This document shows, piece by piece, positions 56,600-64,000 of a stretch of 64,000 bases of DNA. The stretch comes from Pictodentalium vernedei. Lineage: Eukaryota > Mollusca > Scaphopoda > Dentaliida > Dentaliidae. The first letter of the stretch is position 1; each line of letters opens with the position of its first letter. The notes beneath the pieces are model-generated. The model ran no database searches. It had not been told where the DNA came from and saw nothing but the letters and a program-made list of their open reading frames with translations. The position numbers were made by a program, and so were the translations under genes. Location of the stretch: positions 393,974,674-394,038,673 of the forward strand of contig CM062289.1 in the NCBI GenBank assembly GCA_031216915.1. Reading direction: 5' to 3'.

Positions 56600-57409
56600 T
56601 TGGTGGAAACGTTCACTCAGTAATCTGTAGTCTTGTACTGCTCTGAAAACTTGGTAGTTTTCTGTGTCGTTCAAGCTTTCGGATCCAAGAGAGGCATATA
56701 GAGTGCAAAGGTAAATGGAAGGATAATAATGGTGGAATTTCGATCACCAGAATATATAGGACAATGCAACAAGAAATGTCCTGTTGCTGCGTGCTCACCA
56801 CACCGACAGAAAGAAGAGACTGAAAGATGGTTATTGTAAAAGAGGACGTTAATACAACTACAACGCAACCTTAATCTACAGTGGTATATTTCAGCTGGTC
56901 GCGATTTGGCCCCAGTGTTAAATGACGGTGGACATTGGCAGCCATTCTTTAGGAAACTCTTATAATGCCTGGTGGAGGAGGTATCTCTCACTGGAATAGT
57001 TATGTTATTTCACTGGTTGGCAACAAGAGACCCGGTACAGGATGTGGCATTACGGAACACGGTGATTTAGATTTGCTCGAAGATTGTGGCCTTGACAGAT
57101 GGATGGTGTAATTGGTAGTCCCTTGTTTGGAATGTATGGAGGTGTACTTTTATGATGCTTTTTGACGAACAGGACACGCTTATACTTCCGATGTCATTCC
57201 CGGAGAGTGCTCCGTGAGGATTTGCTGGCACTGGTGGTGCCGCCACTGAATATCTTTGTTGCAGCGAATTGAATGTTCTCTAGGTCCATGGCTTTAGTTA
57301 TTGAACGGTTATCTCAGGCACAATCAACATACTCCAGAAGGGGCCTAATGAATGCAACATATATCTTTTCCAAGATCTTGCGACCAAGAGTGAGCTTAAG
57401 CATTCTTAA

Positions 57410-57614
57410 CCCCCCTGCACACTGATGTCGAAATATCTAAAGTTCAGGGTGCAAATATTTCCCATAATGCAACTAGAAATTTAACCAATTCAATCTTGTT
57501 TGACAGAGCTCAATGAGCTCTGTCAAACAAGATTGAATTGGTTAAATTCCCAGTTGCATTATGGGAAAAATGGCTACTTCAAATCTGGATATTTTGACAT
57601 CAATGTGCAGGGGG
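57410..57614. mobile_element. family D MITE, intact, inside the LINE
   Basis: TTAA both sides (57406-57409, 57615-57618). Ends CCCCCCTGCACACTGATGTC and GACATCAATGTGCAGGGGG. The central 60-bp hairpin is perfect (ACCAATTCAATCTTGTTTGA CAGAGCTC). This copy defines the family. Confidence 0.95.
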
Positions 57615-58075
57615 TTAACATGTCTATACGAGTCCATGCATGGCAGCAGATGTGTTCAATATGGTTATTCCATTGCAAGTACTATTCTAGATTATTCCCA
57701 GGTGCATGTGATTGTTAACTTCAGTGATTGAAATTCCCTCCTGTGAATAAAGGTGGTTGTGACTGTTGATTGATTTCACGTGATACTAGTATAGAATCAG
57801 GTTTTGATGATTGGACTCAACCAACCACGTTTTAAACCAATGTTCTATTGTTGCCAAATCACGGTTGACCAGGATCAAAGCCTGTTCTGCGAAGTGACGT
57901 ATTTTCCTAAGTGTGTTTTAGATAATATCGTTAATATAAATAAGAAACAGCAAATTTTCAAGGGTTGATCCATTAGGTAACACCACAAGTCTCCAGGAGG
58001 ATGCCGAAGAGGCTATCGAGATTCATTGATATCTATCAGAAAGCTAGGGTTTCAAGTAGAGGAATAGGTCTCTAG

Positions 58076-58304
58076 CCCTTTACCCAACACAGACGATATT
58101 AAAATTTATAATTTTAAATATCATTTTTTTCAAATTTTTCAAAAAATTTCAACAAAACCATATCATGTGACCCCTTCGTTGGAACGAGCTCGACGAGGGG
58201 TCACATGATATGGTTTTGTTGAAATTTTTGGAAAAATAATATTTTTTCAACTGCTGAATTTGCATATTAAGCTGGCGGATGCGGCCGATTCGTTAGGTGA
58301 AGGG
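58076..58304. mobile_element. family A MITE inside the LINE, CTAG duplication
   Basis: Ends CCCTTTACCCAACACAGACG and CGATTCGTTAGGTGAAGGG; flanks CTAG on both sides (58072-58075, 58305-58308). The right inner arm of the hairpin has lost about 15 bp. Confidence 0.93.
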
Positions 58305-58909
58305 CTAGGCATATCGATTCTCTCGAGTTTGTGAATAAGACCAACATGCCATACCTTATCGAATGCTTTCCTGGCATCACAAAATAAAACCCTAACTTCT
58401 TTATCTTCATCAAGAGCATGACCGAAGTTATCCTAAATGTCCATTAGTTGTACGACCGTTGAATCGCCTGGAGTGAAACCTGATTGAAATTGGTTCCGAA
58501 AATTATGGCCAATTAAATACCCCGAAGTCGTTGGAAAATGCATTTTTCAAAACAATTTACCAACACAGCTAATCATTGAAATTGGACAATAATTGGAAAC
58601 TATGTTTGAACGGACAGCATTAGCTGACATGTTGTGACATTATTTCTAAGGTGATGTTACAATACTATAATACATTTGACATTGCGAGGATGTCGGAAGA
58701 CTGAAACCAACCTTTAACCCACTTGATAAATCTTGAAGACTCGGCAAACATATTAGTTCATGGTCAGCCAGATAGTCAATAACTGCTCAAGAAACAATGA
58801 AAGTGCTTTTTCGTACCCAAAGAATTTATTAAGTTTGCAGTAAAGAGTATGGGTAGATATCCAGATTTATGGGTGAACTACTGCTTCTTTGCAGTGAAGG
58901 ACAATTTAA

Positions 58910-59295
58910 CCCTCTGAACACTGATGCAAAAATAGCTAAATTTTAACCGTTTGAACCCCGGTGGTATCTTCCATGTCAGTTCAATTGCAGCAATCTGAAG
59001 AATCCACATTCATTATTTGGGGGTAGACCAATTAATATTTTCAACGTGCAGCTTTGGTGCTGCACGTTGAAAATATTGATTGGTCTACCCCACACATCTC
59101 ATTAGGAGTCATCTTAATTAATGAAATTATGACGTATCATGTTCTTGTGTCGAACAAGCGGCCTCTCGGACTCAGGGGGTTTACAATTCACCGATCTCTG
59201 TAAGACAAGATTTAATTGGTTAAAGTCCTAATTGCATTATGGAAAAAACTTTCAGAATGAAATTTTGGTAAGTTTAACATCAGCATGGAGCGGGT
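58910..59295. mobile_element. family D MITE split by a family K MITE
   Basis: The left part reads TTAACCCTCTGAACACTGATG. After the K element, GATCTCTGTAAGACAAGATT and AGTCCTAATTGCATTATGG resume, ending AGCATGGAGCGGG. The left hairpin arm is missing. Confidence 0.78.
58947..59179. mobile_element. family K MITE
   Basis: Starts after TTAA (58943-58946) with CCGTTTGAACCCCGGTGG. Hairpin TATTTTCAACGTGCAGC / GCTGCACGTTGAAAATA. Right end ACTCAGGGGG then TTTA. Confidence 0.85.
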
Positions 59296-59424
59296 TTAAT
59301 ACAAGGCAATACATTCTTTTCAACAGCCCAAATTTAATTAAAACTAATGTGAATCTCTTGAAACGATTCACCATTTTACAGTCTTAAGTTGTCTCAGATG
59401 CAATTTTGATAGTATTCATTAGCG

Positions 59425-59490
59425 CACGTCATCTCATTTTTTATACTGTTTGACATAGCTCATGAGCTCTGTCGAACAAGATATAACAGA
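59425..59490. repeat. family D-type hairpin, variant of 6925
   Basis: ATACTGTTTGACATAGCTC / GAGCTCTGTCGAACAAGATAT; the flank GATATAACAGATTGAATG matches the 6925-6996 version rather than typical D. Confidence 0.65.
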
Positions 59491-60207
59491 TTGAATGTCA
59501 GTAATGTGTAAGGAGGTCAGAAATTTCTTATCAATGTGGGGAGTTTGCTGACCTATAGAGTAATAATTTGATGGATGGTAAGAATTTTTATTTAATTAAC
59601 AGGAGTAGAGTCTGTAGCTTATATGCAATTAGTGTGTCAAACTTGTATTGAAGATATGGTAAATGGTCTGGTGTTTAGTAATTTGTATTCGGGTGGCGGA
59701 GATGTTTCATTTGAGGGATACCAAGTTGGGTGGGATGCATTGTACTGGTTCAGTTTACTACCTTTCTTATTGTCTTATAAGACGCCATGTGCAACAATTT
59801 ATATCATGTCAATGTTTTGTTTCCACCAATGGGCATGTTGCCCACGGTGTATATATTCAATCAATGAATAAAATTATGTTACCTGTCATTTTAAGCCGAG
59901 GAGTGATGCAGAAAGAATTATTTGAAACTACGACTGATATATTTATTATATTCATAAACACACGCACTGCTTTTATGAAAACATCAGCGAATCGGCAGTG
60001 AGGTAATTAATCTTACAATGCTGTCAACAAACGACACTTCTGTCGTTGTTTATACGTGACATAGCTTAGGTTGTGCAGTATTTAAGTATAACTGTGCAAT
60101 GCTAATTAATATGTTGTCTGCTGTTAATTAATTAATTATCATCGTACATTTATAATTTATTAATTAAATAACAAACTGTCTGTTGTTAATAACATTAATT
60201 AATTAAG
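59491..60207. other. unassigned, AT-rich
   Basis: TTAATTAA repeats around 60121-60200; no coding signal. Confidence 0.4.
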
Positions 60208-60453
60208 TAGTTATTATTTATTTATTAGGGTTTAACGACACAGTAACAGCCAAGGTCATATCGTGTCGGTGACAGTTTTACGGATGGAGGAAGCGGGAGT
60301 ACCCGGAAAGAACCACCGAGCAACGACGAGCAGCTGCCCAATTTCGTAACTCTGCACTGGCGCACAGGCAGGGTTAGAATGGATGAAGACATGCCCACAA
60401 TCGATGTACAGTATGCCTTAGTACACGGCGTCATCATGCCCCCATGTGGACAA
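60208..60453 (-). mobile_element. SINE, head truncated
   Basis: Tail TTATTTATTTATTAGGG then the body to CATCATGCCCCCATGTGGAC; shares the AACGACACAGTAACAGCC variant with the 5S-headed copy at 21.1 kb. Confidence 0.85.
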
Positions 60454-60987
60454 TTATTGATTGGTTTATTAATTAAATGGTTCGCTATTAAACCAATTGA
60501 CTATACTTTATTTCGGAGACTGATAAGAATGATCTAATATTTTGGCTGCTGGAGGAAAAAAGTAGGCGAGTAGAAAGGAAAGAACAGAGCTGTCATCGAG
60601 CGTTGATTTGAGTTTCCGTAGAGAGTTGACGTTCACAACAAACGTGCTAGTCACAATTTTCTCTCCATCTCATGAGTATTCAGGACGTGTGATCTGAAAA
60701 CTCATCAAATGTATTATACTTACAGGAAATACTGAATCCCTTGTTACTGTCAGTAGAATATCCTAAAAAATTGTTGTCATTCTATCCACGTTTTATAACG
60801 GTAATAAAATTATCAAAATGATTAATTCCAACATCAGCTGCTCACTTCGCAATGATTCATACAAGTTTGTTTACAACTATGAAATTCAGGAAGATATTAT
60901 TCCTGCTCAGTGGGTGGTAGAAAGGTACTACAGCAAACAGTAACCCACCCAGCGTCTATTCGCTTTGAAATTTATTTTTTTTCAAAT
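60454..60987. other. unassigned sequence
   Basis: No feature recognised. Confidence 0.35.
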
Positions 60988-61235
60988 CTTTACCCAACTC
61001 GACTAGCAGGTAACATTTGAAAATACGATTTTTGAAAAATTAAATATTTTCGGGGGATTTTTTGACTAGAGAGAGAGAGAGCTTATGGCACTCATTGGAA
61101 CGAGTTAGTTGGACTCGTTCCAGTGAAGAGTCACAAGGTATGATTTGGAAGCAACAATAGGAAAAATTATAAAATTGAAAGCCGATTTTTGTGAAACATA
61201 ACGGCTTATATGGCCGTTACATTAGGTAGGGACTA
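60988..61235. mobile_element. family B MITE, decayed
   Basis: CTTTACCCAACTCGACTAG at left, GGCCGTTACATTAGGTAGG at right; central arms CACTCATTGGAACGAG and CTCGTTCCAGTGAAG. A (GA)n run at 61071-61080 lies in the left arm. Confidence 0.75.
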
Positions 61236-61323
61236 AAATAACGAATGTTATCGACTCTTACAATACTATTAAAAGCTTGATAAGGAGTTTCGTGTGAACC
61301 ATAAGGTTCTATCTTCCAGTGAA

Positions 61324-61469
61324 ATAGAGAGTAATCGCTAGACTGGACTGGTTACGTGAAATAATTCATGAGATGAGGGACGTTGTACAAACACGAGTGC
61401 GCGAATATAGTCCCTCGCCTCGAATGAATTATTTCACGTAACCAGTCCAGTCAAGCTGTTACTCTATTT
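61324..61469. repeat. 146-bp imperfect palindrome
   Basis: AAATAGAGAGTAATCGCTAG, ACTGGACTGGTTACGTGAAA and GAGGGAC pair with their mirrors across an 40-base loop. Confidence 0.82.
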
Positions 61470-61506
61470 ATTACTTTTCATTATTAACGATAATTATATT
61501 ATTTAA

Positions 61507-61744
61507 CCCCTTACCTAACCGTTAACGGCCAAAACCGGCCGGCGCTATTCTCAAAAATCGACAATTAATTTTCATTATTTTTTTCATTTTTTGTCTCTAA
61601 AACATAGGTTTGACCCCTCATTGGAACGAGCTCGTTCCAATGAGGGGTCATAACCTAAGTTTTTGAGACAAAAAATGAAAATAATAGTTATTCAAGATTT
61701 TGTTTTTTTGCAAGTGTCGTCTGCTTTTCATGTTAGGTAATGGG
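61507..61744. mobile_element. family B MITE, intact
   Basis: TTAA both sides (61503-61506, 61745-61748). Ends CCCCTTACCTAACCGTTAAC and TTCATGTTAGGTAATGGG. Hairpin with minimal loop GAGCTC. Confidence 0.93.
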
Positions 61745-62440
61745 TTAAAAAACCCCCAAAAAAACAATGAAGTCTTCATTACACCCACGGCAAAGGCGTC
61801 TTCGTTTGCGCACACAGATGCATGACCCAATTGTTGACTGCATAATTCACTTGTGAGGTTTAATCAAACCCGGAAATCCCAGTAAATCACACTTTGGAAA
61901 GAAATAAATAACAGATAACACCATCAGTAGGAAAACGTCAGGATCAATTGTATTCACCAACCAGAATGACTTTCGAAAACATTATCTCCCCCTCAATTTC
62001 TAAATGAGTCAATAAATATTATGTTGAGGGGTGAGAATTTCGAACATAACCTCAAATTCAAAGTATTTAAAAAATTGAATCATTTGTGAAGGTCGCGCTA
62101 AATTTCTGTGACATCATACTCTGTTGCTCTCTGGCAATATAAAAAAAAATATTTAATGAGGCTTCTGTGGATTTGCATATTCATGATTGAAAAATATGGC
62201 GGTTGTGACCTGTATAACCACGTTTAAATTTGTTCGAGAGACTGCACAGTTGTTTCTTTTAGTTTTGTCAACAGTGTGTAACCCTTGAAACAATGTTGAT
62301 ATTGTCTTTTTCAAGTAATATAAAAATGAGCCCAGATACCCTATTTCTTTCTATTAAGACTGAAAACCGCTAAATTGATGCAAACAACGTCCACGTGTAA
62401 TACCCAATTTGGATCTGTCGGTGTTTTCCTCAATACATTT

Positions 62441-62695
62441 ACCTGGGGCCAATACTATAAAAACTTTTACAATTGTATTTTCCCTCTAGAAATATATATT
62501 CTAGTTATGATAAGTTACTTTAAACGGGTGGAAATGAACCATTAGCATTTTCAAAGATCTGGCAATTTGCCAGTTGGCAAATTGCCATATCTTTTAAAAT
62601 GCTAATGATTCATTTTAGTCAGTTATATTAATAGGTAGAAAATACAATTCTAGAAAATACAATTGTAAAAGTTTTATAGTATTCGCTCCTGGTCT
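62441..62695. mobile_element. MITE with long terminal inverted repeats (family S)
   Basis: About 40-bp ends: ACCTGGGGCCAATACTATAA AAACTTTTACAATTGTATTT against the mirror of TTTTATAGTATTCGCTCCTG. A second palindrome (AATGAACCATTAGCATTTTC, TGGCAATTTGCCAG) fills the centre. No clear target duplication; TA or TTTA is possible. Confidence 0.7.
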
Positions 62696-63777
62696 GATAA
62701 TCTTATTAAAGGATTATCTGGAAGGTTAGCATGCTTCGAAAATCTTGTCAAAAATTGGAAATATACTATTCTCGCCATTAAAGACTGACAGAAGGATGTT
62801 TTGTATGGATTGTCGAATTATCAGTTCACACTGAGATCTGGTGTAGAAAAGGGGAATTAATTTTCAAAACGTCGCCACAATTACAAAAAAATAGTCGGGA
62901 GATTGATATGTTTAATCCCTCTTAACAGAAATACAACGTATCGAATCTCTTTTAGGAGCTATTTAAAAATCTTTGGTATTTTTAATGTGTTTTGGACACC
63001 CAAGTTGAAATGGATTTTCATTGTTAGGGGAATATCAGGTAGACAGACAATCTAGCTATGTTATTTCCCTACGGTATGTTGTATCTTTGGAAAGTTTTTT
63101 TGAAACCATGATTACCTATTCTACAATATATGAAAAGCTAATGACATAAATTTTAGCTTTATACACCAACCATGGTGAACACGCTAGCAATGGGATTTCA
63201 ATAGTTAAAATTTACACCTACAGTAGAATTACATCAAAGTTGACCTTTGGTGACGTCAACCTTTATGCAAACTTGTCTAAATTTATCGCACGTCGCCTCG
63301 CGAAGAGTGAAATGAAAGTGGCGATTATTTATTACGTTTTTAAATGAGTTTACCCCAAAAGACACCAAAACTTAACAAACACGCATTGTCTCATGTTAAT
63401 AAAGCATCCATAACTCGAAATGGTATGTTATTATGCTATAAAAATAAAAAGGGCCCAGTTTCATTTTCCATTTCGTTTCGGCGATAAAATTGACGGCGGA
63501 AGTACGCCCACCGATGTAAACAAAAACAGATTCGCACGTATGTACGTATGTATTTTCATGAATCCTAACTGAGTTTCATAAATGAAATTAGGGAGAACTG
63601 TTTTCAAGCGATTTGCAACTGCAGCTGAACCAATTTTATAATCAACATTTAGTAACGAGATTAGCCTCCAGTTTTTAATGTATAATTTAGAACTTACCTT
63701 CCTTTGGGATACAGGTCATGACACTATCTCTCTGTGTGATTGAGAAGTAACCACAATCGTAACCGTAATTTAACGAG
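62696..63777. other. unassigned sequence
   Basis: About 1.1 kb. A minus-strand AAGGAAG then GTAAGT (near 63690-63703) looks like a strong splice donor and might be a 5' UTR exon of the gene whose exon A lies at 39 kb, but nothing else supports it. Confidence 0.3.
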
Positions 63778-63781
63778 TTAA

Positions 63782-64000
63782 CCCTTTACCCAAACGCAGA
63801 CGATTTCAAAATTTATTATTTTAAATATCATTTTTTAAATTTTTTCAAAAAATTTCAACAAAACCATATCATGTGACCCCTCTTTGGAACGAGCTCGACG
63901 AGCTCGTTCCAAAAAGGGGTCACATGATATGGTTTTGTTGAAATTTTTCGAAAAATAATATTTTTTAAGCTGCTGAATTTGCAAATTACGCGGGCGGATG
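63782..64000. mobile_element. family A MITE, cut by the window end
   Basis: TTAA (63778-63781) then CCCTTTACCCAAACGCAGACG; the hairpin is near perfect. The last bases GCGGGCGGATG are about 20 bp short of the expected right end. Confidence 0.93.

Larger units (their letters stand above)
56600..58740 (-). pseudogene. decayed non-LTR retrotransposon (LINE) reverse transcriptase, 3' part
   Basis: Reading down the minus strand, reverse-transcriptase pieces appear in the right order. First comes a VSNYCPISMISCVGKLF-like motif near 58580. Then FQSGFTPGDSTVVQLMDI and VLFCDARKAFDKVWHVGLIH at 58490-58310, then NLLFLIYINDII near 57940, and RDLATIEHWFKTWL near 57860. LGRKILEKIYVAFIRPLLEY lies near 57390. 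The C-terminal part, with YHCRLRLRCSCINVLFYNNH and a CRCGEHAATGHFLLHCPIY cysteine-histidine motif, lies at 56870-56760. Stops and frameshifts break it. The motifs fit the CR1/L2/Jockey group of LINEs. Two MITEs (57410, 58076) interrupt it. The 5' half is absent or beyond recognition. Confidence 0.85.

Noticed and set aside
63690..63770. 5' UTR exon ending in a strong GTAAGT donor on the minus strand
   Set aside because: Only the donor supports it; 24 kb from exon A with no other evidence.
672..64000. A CRISPR array, because of many palindromic repeats
   Set aside because: Repeats are dispersed transposons with target duplications, not regularly spaced units, and the DNA is eukaryotic.

Overview
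The window looks like intergenic and intronic DNA from an animal nuclear genome, most likely a marine invertebrate. It is AT-rich, has no bacterial-style gene packing, contains GT-AG introns and tRNA- and 5S-headed SINEs, and is full of small DNA transposons. I cannot name the species. Almost every long reading frame is a by-product of a palindrome, a SINE or a simple repeat.

One candidate protein-coding gene lies on the minus strand, split over about 27 kb. A signal-peptide exon (39076-38983) is followed by an exon at 29500-29378, then by two alternative terminal exons at 22597-22483 and 12168-11823. All junctions are phase 2. The two terminal exons are paralogous (shared RY-x-EL-xx-LIALAN and NP-x-EMWV) and follow basic cleavage-like sites, which suggests a secreted peptide precursor with two interchangeable C-terminal peptides.

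The rest is dominated by non-autonomous elements. About 35 or more are short TTAA-flanked MITEs whose ends read CCCTTTACCYAACG or a variant (piggyBac-like). Most carry a near-perfect central hairpin. I use local family names: A (core CATATCATGTGACC), B (core CATAGGTTATGACC), D (core TTTGACAGAGCTC), H, I, K and M. Other classes are hAT-type MITEs with 8-bp target duplications (3146, 9085, 19038, 20346, 30362), a pogo/Tigger-type MITE (6678), short palindromes with apparent 2-bp duplications (family C), a 207-bp foldback (family F), three copies of a 725-767 bp composite unit (family L), and isolated palindromes of 57-150 bp. No transposase is encoded in the window.

SINEs of one body type (head, body, ATAA-rich tail) occur about 17 times. 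Some have a tRNA-like head and some a 5S-rRNA-like head behind the same first 13 bases. A second SINE-like family occurs near 49.7 and 54.5 kb. A decayed non-LTR retrotransposon (LINE) lies on the minus strand at 56.6-58.7 kb and is split by two MITEs.

Layout: 0-11 kb, SINEs, A/B/D MITEs and a three-level nest at 8.9-10 kb; 11.8-12.2 kb, terminal exon D; 12.9-22 kb, palindromes, SINEs, hAT elements; 22.5 kb, terminal exon C; 22.7-29 kb, hairpins and MITEs; 29.4 kb, exon B; 29.7-38.3 kb, nested MITEs, L units, tandem duplications; 39.0 kb, signal-peptide exon A; 39.3-56 kb, MITEs, palindromes, SINEs, microsatellites; 56.6-59.5 kb, LINE with insertions; 59.5-64 kb, MITEs, with a family A copy cut by the window end. 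In gaps not listed below (for example 20914-21136, 23240-23755, 29061-29377, 30792-31124, 33586-34021, 39077-39304, 49421-49646, 52200-52850) I see only unassigned AT-rich DNA.
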